DNA of 64,000 nt, taken from Dimorphilus gyrociliatus. Lineage: Eukaryota; Annelida; Polychaeta; Dinophilidae. Of this stretch, positions 11,461 to 23,819 are shown in pieces. Under the pieces are notes generated by a model, which did not search any database, was not told where the DNA came from, and saw only the letters and a program-made list of their open reading frames with translations. The stretch is taken from positions 184,195 to 248,194 of the forward strand of contig CAJFCJ010000004.1 of NCBI GenBank assembly GCA_904063045.1, written 5' to 3'. Both the position numbers and the translations under genes were made by a program. Each line of letters starts with the position of its first letter. Position 1 is the stretch's first letter.

Positions 11461-12819
11461 TCAAGCTACTTCATCACCGTTGATAGTCGTTATGCCAGCC
11501 AAACTATCAGACGAACTGTGTAAAGAAGGAGTTTTACTTTTCACTACTTTCTCTTCAGGTTCATTCGAAAGTTCAATCATATTAGATAGTTTGTATTTTG
11601 CCAATATGGGCAGAGTACTAGGAGGCACAGGAATTTTCTGTCTAGAAGAACTATTTTCCGAACAAAGGGCTTTACTATCTTCTTTCCTAGAGCTATCTTC
11701 CTCAAATAACGGATTCAAATCATCATCAAAATGAAAACTCTGAGACATTAATGTCAACTTGGGTTTTTCTTCCGAAATTTCCTTCTCTTTTTCCACAATT
11801 TGAGAGTATCTCCGATCCCCCGTGGAATAAACTTTACCCAGCTCTTTCACACTGCTTCGAAATTTATCTAGTTCTCGTTTCTCATCAAAAACAATGCTTG
11901 TTTGTCTAGTTTTCATCTTGTTAGCAATATTCGCTTGAACGCTTTTAACTTCAACTATTGCATCTTTGGCACGAGAAAAATCCGCATTTTTTATTAAATT
12001 TTCATGATACTCCTTCAACGAAATAAGACATGTCTTGGCCAAATTAATTTCTTCCAATTCCGAATTGATCTTGTTCGATTTTTCGGTGTATAAACTGACA
12101 ACCATCTGTTTTAAAATGGTCGCTCTTTTTGTTAGAAAATGGACATGTTGCTCAAATACGGAATCAATTTTTATTAGAGCCTCATCTTTTTCATCAGAAA
12201 ATTTTTGTCTCTCGGCTTCAAGATCTCTTTGCTTTGATAAAATAGAATTCGTTGCCCGGTCAGTTGTCGTATCTAACGTTGTTTTTAATTCAGCTACAGC
12301 CCCTAAATATTTTATGAATTTACATATAAAATATATTACTATACACTTATGTTTAAAAGCAATTTTTGTATTACCTGCTATAGGAGCCCTCTTCTTTTCA
12401 TGTCTTTCTTTGCAGTATAGCATATCCTCTAGGCACTCGTCGCATACAGCCTGGGCGCAAGATGAACAATACTGTAGCAATTCTTTCTTATGTTCTTTGC
12501 AAAGAAAACTCTGGGGCGATTCTACAAAACTAGAACCGTAGACTAGTTGCTGTATATATTTAATGTAGAAATTTGGCTGTAGAGCTGTAATTCCTGCGCA
12601 TGGCAGGACAGTAAAACTTCTGCATGACGGACATTCAATCTCGTCGGTATTTGCATGTTTCGAATACTCCGTCAAACACATTTTGCAGAAAGTGTGATGA
12701 CAATTTAGAAAGAGAGGTCTATGCTCATGTTGATCAAATAGATTCCGGCATATTAAGCACATTAATATATGCTCATAGTTTTCTTCTCGCACCGGCGTTC
12801 TTCGACTTAGTGAGTTCAT
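11461..12819 (-). CDS. RING/B-box/coiled-coil (TRIM-like) E3 ligase
   Basis: Two exons (12819-12375 and 12302-11461) give 428 aa. Seen: a C3HC4 RING finger near the N-terminus (CLICRNLF, then CHHTFCKMCL, then CPSCRSFTVLP), a B-box about residues 95-140 (CKEHKKELLQYCSSCAQAVC with later C and H ligands), and a long coiled coil. The C-terminal tail is polar and serine-rich; no SPRY, NHL or filamin domain follows, so the subfamily is unclear. The likely role is ubiquitin ligation. The 72-bp intron has good GT-AG ends, is divisible by three and contains no stop, so an unspliced transcript would add 24 residues. I chose the ATG six codons after an in-frame TTG because it is the first real ATG. Confidence 0.85.
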   Translation of the reverse strand: MNSLSRRTPVREENYEHILMCLICRNLFDQHEHRPLFLNCHHTFCKMCLTEYSKHANTDEIECPSCRSFTVLPCAGITALQPNFYIKYIQQLVYGSSFVESPQSFLCKEHKKELLQYCSSCAQAVCDECLEDMLYCKERHEKKRAPIAGNTKIAFKHKCIVIYFICKFIKYLGAVAELKTTLDTTTDRATNSILSKQRDLEAERQKFSDEKDEALIKIDSVFEQHVHFLTKRATILKQMVVSLYTEKSNKINSELEEINLAKTCLISLKEYHENLIKNADFSRAKDAIVEVKSVQANIANKMKTRQTSIVFDEKRELDKFRSSVKELGKVYSTGDRRYSQIVEKEKEISEEKPKLTLMSQSFHFDDDLNPLFEEDSSRKEDSKALCSENSSSRQKIPVPPSTLPILAKYKLSNMIELSNEPEEKVVKSKTPSLHSSSDSLAGITTINGDEVA

Positions 12820-13453
12820 AGTTTCTTCTCTTATCAATTACTTTTACTAAAATATCCAAGTTTTAGTCGAAAAAGTCAATGGTGCATCAAAAAATAGCCA
12901 ACAGTTTGACAGGCTGTCAATTATAGACATTTCTGCATGCTTAATCACTGTAATATGATGGTTTTCACGAAACCCGATACAAATCCATTTGTTTGTCGGC
13001 CATTTTGAAAAATGATGGTACCGTACTATTTTGCAATGCTCGTCGCAAAGTAAGCTAACCAATTGATTCGAGTAATTCTTTCTTGACCAAAAAGGGAAAG
13101 AGAGTAATTGATATTTACAAGGTCAAGGTTAGCAAGTTATATTACTCATGATCTCACATAGCGGAAGTTCCAGAAAGTAGTATAAAAAATTCACAAAAAA
13201 GAAGGAAAATAAATGGAAAATAAAGTTTTCAGCTATTAAAATGTCTATTTGTAACGTTTCTGTTTAGTTTTTAAGAAAAGAATTAGAGAAATATTTTATA
13301 CGAATATAAGTCCAGTAAACCCATATTAAGATGCAAAGGTGATAAAACACCAGGGTATTACTATATAATTAGACTATATATTGTATTGGGCAGGGCAAAG
13401 CCATTTTTAGATAATTTTTTAAATTAATTGGTTCTTTTTTTGTTATTTATAGA
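12820..13453. other. Intergenic region after the TRIM-like start
   Basis: About 630 bp, AT-rich. A minus-strand open frame of 71 codons is present but has no splice signals, domain or recognisable composition. Probably promoter sequence of the TRIM-like gene. Confidence 0.4.
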
Positions 13454-13810
13454 ATGCAGGCGGTTTGTACATTCATCCTAATAATTTGTTTTCTTTTTGT
13501 ATTAAAAATCCAATATTTATTATTAAAAGTAGGTTAAATGCATTATTATTTTTTTCTTATAGATGTAAGACTTTACTTATAAATTTGTTTTACTCTGAAA
13601 TGGAATTAAAAATCAGTTAAAGTAATTAAGAATTTTACAAAGAATTCTGTATTTTGATTTTAATAGAATTTTCCCTTTACTTTAATCAATCAATCTCAAA
13701 CTAATAGTTATAAAAACAATTTAGCCTATCCTCCATCCAACCAAGAAGATAATTTGATTAGAGCAAGAAGGGAATTGATTACTAATGACTTGGAAGAGAA
13801 AAGAAAATAA
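13454..13810 (+). CDS. Candidate small secreted or single-pass membrane peptide
   Basis: Two exons (13454-13532 and 13725-13810) join in phase to a 54-aa product. The N-terminus is a strongly hydrophobic helix (MQAVCTFILIICFLFVLK). Then comes a short polar tail with AYPPSNQEDNLIRARREL and two basic clusters, RARR and, at the very end, EKRK. The intron has GT and TAG ends. The layout fits either a tiny secreted precursor with basic cleavage sites or a small membrane protein with a charged tail. I recognise no family. A weak point is that frames this short can arise by chance. A splice acceptor-like TTTATAG sits directly before the ATG. Confidence 0.35.
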
Positions 13811-14858
13811 TGTGAAATTTAATACTTAGAAAACGATAAAATGTAAATAACACCGAAGAAAAAAGTCACAAGAATAGTAGATAAAATGATTTTTTTTAAT
13901 AACCACGTGATAATTTATTGTGGATCATTTGACGAAGAGATAATCCGATTTTTTTAATCGATCGTAGTGGGAAAATATATTATTATAGACACATATTTTA
14001 GCAATTTACGAAACAAAAGTAAAAAATTGTCAATAAACTAATCGTCTAAACATGAAAAAGCTCTCACAATAAGAGAATTTAAAGACAAAATCACTAAAAA
14101 GTTTTACTTTCACCCTTTGCCCTTAAGGTACGCATGAAAAGAGAAATTTTAAAGAAACTTTAAGATCGATATGTTATCAGCATAATGTCAATCAAAGAAC
14201 TGTAATTTTTCTGAAGCGGAGAATAAAAGAGGTAAAAAGAATAGAAACAAAAAGAAATGCTGGCATCAATCAAATCAATTTGTTAATTAACGACGAATTT
14301 GAAATTGTCTATCGATTTATTTTCAAAGGAATCTAAATTGTATAGTCTGAATAGTCTAGAAGGGCTAGTCGACTATTCCATTTATACTAAAGAAAGAATC
14401 ACCTAATTTAAAAAATGGTTTAAGGCAAACGTGGAAGATATTATCCAGCAGTGGTCAGGGTATTGTTACCCAACTTTGGCAGCTTTGTTTATCCTTGTTG
14501 TGATAAATTATGGGGTTGAAAACAGATTTCTTTGTACACGGGGATCATATTTCAGATTTAAATTGTAGAGGAAAATTGATAACGAGGAAGATTAGATTTG
14601 AATGAGAAACAGTCCTATATAATATCCCGAACACGTCTTCTATTTCATTTAACAATCATTTGATAAAACCTGTCATGAATTCAATTTCATATGGCTCTCA
14701 TTATGTTTCAATCTTATTAAATTTCATATGTTTAAATGAAGATTTCGTCATCATTAATCTTTAAATATATTTATTTTAATTGCAAGTATAATTTCATCGG
14801 AAGAGAAAAAACACTACTTACGGAAGAGTGAAATTTTGATGTAATCCTATATAAAACA
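13811..14858. other. Gene-free stretch before the FYCO1-like gene
   Basis: About 1 kb of A-rich sequence with a CACGTG E-box near 13903. I see no exon with splice and frame support; it probably holds the promoter of the coiled-coil gene. Confidence 0.4.
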
Positions 14859-17800
14859 ATGAACAGGAATGCAGTCAATTCACCATCGCTAAAAGATTAT
14901 CATGATCTACGCTCAAGAGCTGAATTAGAAAGATCTCCTGCTGAACATGAATTGATTAGTGAAAATTATGAACGAGGTTATTATATAAAATATTTTCTGC
15001 AGCTATAAGTTTATATTGCTATCATCTAGAAACTAGTGTAAGTAGCCCTATGGGACTGAATGAATTAAGTACAAAGTATATGGAGATTTTAAAGCAAAGA
15101 GAAAAAGAAAGAGAGATATTTCGAAATCTTCAGATTAGGTTACGTACACGTGAGGGACAATTTCGAATTCTTCGCCATGCTATGGGAGATGCTACGATAA
15201 CTAAGATATTAACAACAGTCAATTTACCGAATATCTGTTTAGGGCGAAGGCTTAATGAAAGTAACTTGGAAGAAAGATTTATGGATGCTGAAGATAAAAT
15301 TCGTCAAATGCAGATCGACTATTCAGGAACTCTACATAAACTAGAAGAACTAAGTGCTAATAAACATGATCTATTAGATGAAATAGATAAACTGGAGGAA
15401 AATATAATAGACTCTCAAAAAAGTTTACTTAGTGTTCAAAAAGACAACAAATATTATAATAATATGGTAAAAAGCATTCAAAAAGGCAACCAGAAGACTG
15501 TAATTAACATAAATATTCGTTGTTATATTAATAATCTAGATTAATTAAAAATTCTTTACAATATAGGATAAAGAGATTAAGAATGATCTTATTCAAATTG
15601 TTGAAATTCAATTAGCTCAAAAACAAACACTGATTGGAAAGATTGCAAGTATGAATAAGAAACACAAAGAATATGAAAGAATAATCCGATCTATGAACAA
15701 AGAGGTAGAATTGAAAGATTGTAACCAACTGTATTGAATAGTTAAATGCTTTTTTATAACAAAATATTAATTAATTATAGTTAAAAACTGGCCATGACCC
15801 TGTTCAAAATCTACTTTTAAAGAATAAAACTTTAAAATTGGATAATGCTGCCTTAAAAGCTACCTCTTCTGAATTAAGAGTGCTTTTATATCATCAATAT
15901 AGTAAAACAGAAAGTAAATCTAATTCAAGTGAATCATTTAAAGAAAGAGATCAATTACTTCAAATTATAAAAGGTTTGAAAGAACAAGTAAATCTTAGAG
16001 AAGTAAGCATTAAATCAAATTATTTATTAATTACTAAATAACTATCGATGATTTTTTCTAAACCTTTTTAAGAAATATGAGAATTCAGAAAGACAAAAGT
16101 TAGTTACTTACCAAATGAGAATATCTAATTTAATCTCTGAAAAGAAAAGGATAGAAGTTCAATGCCAAGAATTGAAAGATAATTTACAATCTCTTATAGA
16201 AAAAGTATATTTTACTCTATTAGAACTTTTTTTTTTGTAAAAAGAAACTTTCTTCAATTAACTTGTTCGTTACATAGCCAATCAATAATCCTGATGATCG
16301 TGAGAAACTCTTGGAAAGGAAAATCTACAAATTGACCCAAGAGCTAATGGAACAAAAATTACAGAATGAAAAATTGCAAGATGAATTAAGCAGTTTTCAA
16401 TCATCCGACTCTTCTGATGATTGTAATTCTGAGAATAGTACAAAGAACGAAATTAAGCGTTTACATTTAACTATTGACAACCTGAAGGAAAGGTATTAAA
16501 ACAATAATTTAGAAAATATCCTTTTACACCAAATTAATTAAAAAATTTCCATTCTCTCATTAGAAACTTTGACCTTGAAAAACTCAATAAACAGGCAGAA
16601 CTGAGAATAAATTCTCTAAGAGCAGATATAGCCTCTCTAACTGAACAGAGTTCCAAGATAAATACGGATGATATGCAATATAAACTCATTCAAATCGAAT
16701 CTGAGAAGGAGAAACTGTCTTGTGAAAAAAATTTATTAGAGGAGAAAGCCAATCAATTAGAAAACGAAGTGAAATTTATAAAAGAACTTCAGTTAGAGCT
16801 TGAAAAAGAAAAGAAATTAAGACAAACTGTAGAAGATCAATTATCAACTCTGAAGGAGAGTGAAAAAAATGAGGAAAATAAAAGGAATAGAAAAGATATA
16901 GAGAATGAGCTTGAAGAAGTTACTAAAGACAGAAATATGCTTAATGATAAAATGTTAGAATTATCAGATACTTTGCAAAAACTGAGAACAACTCAAGAGG
17001 ATATGACAAAAAGAAAGAATTGTTTAAATGATCATATAAATCTATCACAGGGGTTCACCGATGAGAGAGTGAGATATACTAAAAAAATTGAGACTTTGGA
17101 AAATAAATTAAAAAGTGCCGAAAAAAAATTAACTTTAGAAGAGCAAAGGTCAAATAAAGCTAAACTTACTGAGCTCTCTTTGGAAAAGGAAATTAGGATA
17201 TTAAGTAGGCAGAATGAAAAAATCAAACAAGAGAATATAGTTCTGAAAGAGAGTAATCAAAGTCTACAAGCGGTTAGAGAAGATATTCAACATCTCGAAA
17301 ACAAGGGAAAGGACTTAGAGAGATCTGCAATGGATATAAAGAACAAGCATAAAGATGTTCATAAACAATATAAACATTTAAACGATGAAATGCAAAAAGA
17401 TATTACCGATTTGCACAATTGCGTTTATCACGCTGCACTAGAAATGAAAGAATTTATGTCAAATGGTGGTAATTTCGATGATAAGGAAATAAAAGAGATC
17501 GTTAAAGATTTGACAGAGGAAAAAAAAACACAGGTTCAAGTTATTAACAAGTTGCATGACAAAATAAAGAGTTTGGACGAGGATATTAGACGCTATGAAA
17601 CGGAGATTGCTAACTCTAATAAGGTAAATCAAAATTTAGAGAATTGGAACAATGAACTCAAGAATGAGGTAGAGAAGATATCTAAAAAACTCGAAGAAGA
17701 ATTATCAGAAAGGGACAAAGTTGAAGGCGAGTTGGATAACGTTAAAAAAAATCTGTCAATTTCCATTGAAAATTCTCATACTCTAGAAAATAGGATAGCC

Positions 17801-19583
17801 TTATTAGAGCAAAATGGTCAAAATAAAGATAAACAATTAGACGTTCTTGAGAAAGAATTAGAAATGATATATCAAGAATTAGATCATTTTAAAACTAAAG
17901 TTGCTGAAAATGGAATAGAATTAAAGAAAAAAGAAGAAATAAATATTGAATTAATAAAAACTTTAGAGGAAATTAAAAGTGAAAATGAATGTTTGAAAAA
18001 CGAAAGTCTTACTGCTTATAATAGTAAAACTAATTTAGACGAGACTCTGTATAGAAGTCAGCAAGAATTGGAAGAATTAACAAACGTAAACTTTGAGCTT
18101 AAACTTAAACTAAAACAGAATGAAACGAATGAATTAAAATTAATTGAAAAGCTTAAAGAATTAGAAACGAAAATTAATTCAATTAATAAGGTAAAACTAT
18201 TTATTATCATTCATATTATTTTCATTGAAATAGAGGATTGTTAACAATTATTGTTATCCTTATTATCTCTTTCCCATTCTAGAAATATGATGCAGAAATT
18301 AACAAAAAATTTGAAGAGCAACAAGAATTAAATTCATCTCTGCTGAATGTTCAACAGGAATTGCAAAATAAAATATCTGAATATGAGTAAGATACCTTTC
18401 TTTAACTAACAATTAAAGATAAAAACGTTTCTTTTTAATCAGTAAATTATATAAACAACTCGAATTAGAGAGGCAATTTAAATGTCAACTTGAAAATGAT
18501 AAAAGAAAACTGGATTTATTAATACAAGATTTAATTAAGGAAAAAGGACTTTTAAAGAGTACGATAGAAGATTTGAAAAAACAAAATTTAATTGAAGAAA
18601 ATGATAATAGTCAGACAGTTTCAACTCATGAAATTACAAGGAAATTAAGTTATTTAGTACAAGTATAGTATTATTAATAAAAGATAAATACACCAAATAA
18701 AGTGATTCTCATTCCTTTGTCTAGGTAAATTGTCAAATATGCCAAACTCATATTGATAGTAATGATAAGGTAAATATAATAGACATTATACTTTGCATTT
18801 ATTTTACTAAGTAATCATTTGTTTATGCAATGTTAAAAATCTCCAGTTGACATGCGCTATATGCTGTAGAGAACTTTGTTCAGAATGCTGCAGTCAAAGT
18901 GAAATATCAACAACCAAGTAATACATTGATTCCCTTCTCTTCATATCAACTTAACAATTCTACTATATTTAGTATAACATCTAGATTTTGCGATGAATGT
19001 TACTCATTGAGACGAAAGGATGCCGATAATATAAATCAAAATTCATCTAAAATCACTTGCGCTTCAAATAAGGCATCGTAAGTAATAATATAAGTAGACA
19101 TAAATATCATGAAGAGCTGACATTATCTATGTATCTTTTAGAGATCACATTATCTACCCATCTCGAATGGTTGACAAAAAATTGCATATGGAGGGACTTT
19201 CTCTTGGTAGATACGAAGAACATGTTGTACCTATTTATATTGATAAAATAGGTACAAAATTAATCTGGAAATTTCACTCAAATCCAAAAGATATACAATT
19301 ATCCTTAGAATTTTATAGAAATATAAAAGAATTTGATAAAGAGAATATTACTCAACAAGTTATAGAACCAACAGTTTACGGTTGTTCAAAAAAAATCTTT
19401 ACAGGAAAGTTAAATGTTCATAAAGCTGGATTTTATGTTTTCAAATTCAATAATATTATAAATGAAGACATCCAGTAAGTTGATTTTTAATGCTCGCAAA
19501 AAATGAACTTATAGTATTATTTAAAAACAAACAGCCAGATAGAGAATTATTTATCCTACGAATTATTGATTGATGAAAAGTGA
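14859..19583 (+). CDS. FYCO1-like coiled-coil protein with zinc domain and C-terminal GOLD domain
   Basis: Fourteen exons (14859-14976, 15030-15499, 15567-15704, 15781-16002, 16073-16204, 16278-16492, 16564-18190, 18283-18386, 18443-18662, 18725-18769, 18847-18917, 18973-19077, 19142-19474, 19535-19583) give 1282 aa. Most of it is coiled coil. Near the C-terminus lies an eight-cysteine zinc module with FYVE spacing: CQIC, then CAICCRELCSEC, then CDEC. It lacks the basic RRHHCR motif that binds PI3P. A GOLD-like beta domain follows, with VPIYIDKIGTKLIWKFHSNP and GFYVFKFNNI, ending in YLSYELLIDEK supplied by the last small exon. Coiled coil-FYVE-GOLD order is that of FYCO1, the Rab7/LC3 adaptor for plus-end autophagosome transport. 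The RUN domain expected at the FYCO1 N-terminus is missing. The start is the first ATG; upstream RUN exons were not seen. Confidence 0.7.
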
Positions 19584-19752
19584 GAGAAAGGAGATTATGA
19601 GACAAACAAAGCATATACGTTTTTCATATGCTAAACAGCTGTTATACAACATTATATATATATTATTTTCAAATTTATATAAGAAGTAAAGATACTTAAT
19701 AAAATATAAAAACCTATAATATGCATTAGTTTTTTAAATAAAATACAAAAAT

Positions 19753-22425
19753 ATGTCAATAGAACCAGATTTTTCGGTTCTCATCCAAGCTGTACGTTAT
19801 TTAGCCATACCATTTCCGCTCACAACTTGTGGCTGGGTTTTAATAACTCAACTACCTGTAATGTCCAGATTATTAACCGAAGAAGCACATAATCTTTTCA
19901 GTACCAAAAATATGAAGCTAGTCTTTTTGAGCATTGTTGTTTTGGCGATTATTTTTGGTAATTTATTTTGTTGTTAGAGAAATTAATTCTACTATTTAAT
20001 AATAGACAATTAAGAGATACATTACTTTTATTTTTAAACGAATCCTGAATAAATAAATTCGCCTTTTGTTTTGGACAGCTGTTGGATATACTGCAGTATC
20101 CCCATTATCATCGTAAGTATAAACAAACTTAGTTTTGAAAGGTAATTCTTCATAAGTTTACTTTATCTATTCATTTTATATAGAATTAGAGACAGAGGGT
20201 CCAACAGAGACTTAAGAGAGTTCAAAGATAACGTAGCAGCCTTAACAGCAAAAATACAAAAATTTGAGTCGGCGTAAGTAAAAACCAATAAGATGTCAAT
20301 ATTACATTTACAGTTGTGCATATTATCACAATGGTACAGCTTTGAATATATATGATATAGTGATAAGTTCTTTATACTCATATAGTGCTAACAAGGAAAG
20401 TACCCCTAAAGATACTGAAGAATTAAAAAAAGACCTAGCAGAAATAAAAGAGAAATTTCTAAAATTTGAAACAGGGTAAGTAAAATTAATTAACTAAGAT
20501 TTCAATAGAATTTGGTAAATTGAAATATACAGTATAGATTTCTTATTTTTATCCAAATAGATATAGTCAAAAAACAGAAATTGAAGAATTGAAAAATACC
20601 ATCGCAGAACTAAAAGCTCAAGTACATCTACTTGAATCAGGGTATGTACAATTATTCTAATAAATATAAAAACTAGAATTTATGACGACTTTCCAATATA
20701 TAATAATATATAACTTTATATATTTGATATGCTATTTGGCTGAAAAGTTATAATAAACTCAGTCATTTAAAAACAAAGATATTACTTCCCAAAACGATAT
20801 GATAACTTGTATATTAAATGCTTCAGCTTAAAACCAGATAATGTGTAAGTTACAACCTTGCAATGAGTTTATCATCTTTAAATAATTCACTTAAAATAAA
20901 TATTAAACGCAATTCTTATTAACTGCCTTTTTGTATAATTATATTATTGATTATGTGGCTTTTCTTTCATTTTCAATCATATTTTAAATTTTTTTTATTA
21001 GGCTGTTGTGTAGTTTTTTAATGTTCTTCCATATCATTACAGGCAGTTGATTGTTAGATGACTGTTCGTAATAATTATCTTTTTCTTATTACTTTTATCC
21101 GAAACGAATTATTTTCAAAAAATCTCTAACAACCGTCAATATGTTATATATTGGAAATAATTTAGAATATCTTATACAGGCACAAAAGATATCCCGAAGT
21201 AAAATTTTTAAATTATAAAGATAGAAAGAGAATATTAATAACCGGTGGTGCGGGATTTGTTGGTTCACATTTGGTTGATCAACTAATGTTAGCCGGTCAT
21301 GAAGTTATTGTTGCCGATAATTTTTTTACTGGAAGACGAAGAAACGTTGAACACTGGATAGGGCATGAAAACTTTGAGTTAATACATCATGACGTAGTTA
21401 ATCCATTATTTATTGAGGTAAGGGTACTATCCATCATATATACTGTATTTAGAACAATTAAAAGGACATCTAATTATCATATTTTTCCCCTTTATAAGGT
21501 TGATCAAATATATCATTTGGCGTCACCTGCTTCACCTCCTAATTATATGTATAATCCAATAAAAACAATTAAAACAAATGCTGTTGGCACTATTAATATG
21601 CTTGGTATAAGTTTACATATTTTCTCAATTGTCATTAGTGACCGTGTTTGTTTTTCTTTTTCACATGCAAACTAAAGGTCTAGCCAAAAGGGTTAAAGCA
21701 AGACTACTCTTGGCCTCCACGTCGGAAGTGTACGGTGACCCCGAAGTTCACCCTCAACGAGAAGACTATTGGGGTCACGTTAATCCAATAGGACCACGAG
21801 CTTGTTACGATGAAGGGAAACGAGTTGCTGAAACTATGTGCTTTGCTTATAAAAAACAGGAAAATGTTGAGATTAGAGTAGCAAGAATTTTCAATACATT
21901 CGGTCCAAGAATGCACATGAATGATGGAAGAGTAGTTTCAAATTTTATTCTACAAGCCTTGCAAAATAATGATATTACTATATATGGCAATGGTACTCAA
22001 ACAAGGTTGGAATTTGATTAGGTTATATTTTGTTAATAGTTTTACCAATTATTTAAATTTTTCGCAGATCTTTTCAATATGTTAGCGATCTAGTGGCAGG
22101 TTTAATATCACTAATGAATAGTAATTACTCTTTTCCTGTAAACATTGGAAATCCTGATGAGCATACGATTCTGAATTTTGCTCAAATAATCAAATCACTC
22201 GTTGGGGGTACTTCAGAGATTGTCCATAAAAAAGCAATGACTGATGATCCAAGAAAGCGTAAACCAGATATTTCATTGGCTAGGAAAGAATTAAATTGGA
22301 TGCCTAAAGTTGATATGATAGCAGGAATTAACAAAACAATTGATTTTTTCCGCAGTGAACTGGTTAGGTCAAAACATCAAGAAAGAAACTTTTTTAAACC
22401 TCATTTAGATCAAATATCTCCTTGA
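19753..22425 (+). CDS. UXS1: UDP-glucuronate decarboxylase (UDP-xylose synthase)
   Basis: Nine exons (19753-19957, 20079-20112, 20184-20273, 20386-20475, 20561-20641, 21180-21417, 21499-21604, 21678-22005, 22068-22425) give 509 aa. This Golgi/ER type II membrane enzyme makes UDP-xylose, needed to prime glycosaminoglycan chains. Seen: a membrane anchor about residues 56-70 ([14 protein letters not shown]), a coiled stem, the NAD-binding [37 protein letters not shown], the [13 protein letters not shown] loop, and the catalytic Tyr/Lys pair in [13 protein letters not shown]. The catalytic part is highly conserved. The stem is odd: exons 3, 4 and 5 are 90, 90 and 81 bp, all in phase 2, and encode similar heptad peptides ([19 protein letters not shown] and [19 protein letters not shown]), as if duplicated. 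A possible 18-bp microexon lies at 20827-20844. Confidence 0.93.
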
Positions 22426-22841
22426 AATATCTCCTTGAAATTATACATTTTTTATATAGCTACAGATTACCACTACTAAGGAAAAAGGATTTGCCTCTAA
22501 TAATTGTTTATATTCTTTTATTTAATTAATTTATAATTTCACTAAATCGTAAATGTTTTATGAAGGGGGAATAGATTTGCAGCACATTTTTTTATCGTGT
22601 TTCTATCAAACACATGTGATACAATTGACATAAATGCTTTTTACCTCTGTGATTATGAAAGAATAAAATAATTGAAGTAAACATATATTGTTCAAGTATA
22701 TCTGATGAATTATAGAGTTTAGTAATACCAAATTTATAAATATAACTGGTAGATGATATATTTTACTATATTGGTCATTTAGTTACTCAGAGTCGGTTAG
22801 ACATAGACATATTCAACAAACTAGAAACTTCTTTAGGAACA

Positions 22842-23819
22842 ATGGTAAGTTAATTTAAACTTTGAGAAACTTTCACAAAACACTATACCTAATATAAACC
22901 CTCTTTTAGTCCACATTAACAGATGAACAAATGAATGGTAAATATTAAATATAGTAATACTTGTAAAAGTACTAATTGTCTTTGTCATATTTATATCAGA
23001 ATACCATGAGACCTTTCTACTTTTTGATACTGTTGGGGATAACAAAATTGCAGCCAGTCAACTAGGAGATGTTTTAAGAGCTATGGGACAAAATCCAACA
23101 GAGAACGATGTGAAGAAATGTCTAAAAGATGGTAATGTGCGCTTAAGTTTTGAGCAATTTCTACCCATCTTAACAGGCATCGCTAAAAGTAAACCAAGTA
23201 ATACTTTGGAAGATTTTACTGAAGGTTTCAAGGTAAGAACAATAAACGTTTTCATACATAAACCATAAAAAACAATCAGCTATAGACTGGTTTGGAAGTC
23301 TCTAAAAGGATTTAATTACACATACACTTTTTGCATAAGAAATGATAAAATTTCACTTAAAAAAGAAACTTTTATCTTTTTACCGAAATGGTATAATTAC
23401 AGTTTTAATGAGTAAATACTACTAAACTTTTTTCTCTCTCTATAAACTACTAGTTAAATTTTCCAAAAGCCATTTATTACTGTTTGTTATCTACGAGCAA
23501 TTGAGTATTACAATAAACACTTTTTTATCTATCTTTGTAAATATAATGTACAGGTTTTCGATAAGGAACAAAACGGGACTATCAATTCAGCCGAATTACG
23601 ATACTTATTGACCTCTTTAGGCGATAAACTTAGCGACGATGAGGTTGAACAACTCTTAACTGGCCACGAGGATCCTCAAGGGAATGTACATTACGAGAGT
23701 AAGACATCAAAATTTATTTATTGATGATATTACAAGCTGATAGATTATATTATCTATTAAATAATATCTTAATTGTTTCAGATTTCGTTAAATCGGTTGT
23801 CGCTGGAGGAAGTTTTTAG
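22842..23819 (+). CDS. Myosin essential (alkali) light chain
   Basis: Five exons (22842-22844, holding only the ATG; 22910-22937; 23000-23232; 23554-23698; 23782-23819) give 148 aa, the normal ELC size. EF-hand protein that wraps the first IQ motif of the myosin heavy chain neck. Seen: TFLLFDTVGDNKIAASQLGD (first EF hand, degenerate loop), LRAMGQNPTENDVKKCL, SFEQFLPIL, the third-hand loop FDKEQNGTINSAELRYLL, and the closing NFVKSVVAGG. The second loop is shortened and cannot bind calcium, as in the family. A first exon consisting of only the start codon fits animal light-chain and calmodulin genes. Muscle or non-muscle type cannot be told here. Confidence 0.9.

Noticed and set aside
12847-13062. 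71-codon minus-strand frame upstream of the TRIM-like gene
   Set aside because: The CDEHC-like stretch looked B-box-like at first, but no further zinc ligands follow and it cannot be spliced in phase to the TRIM gene.
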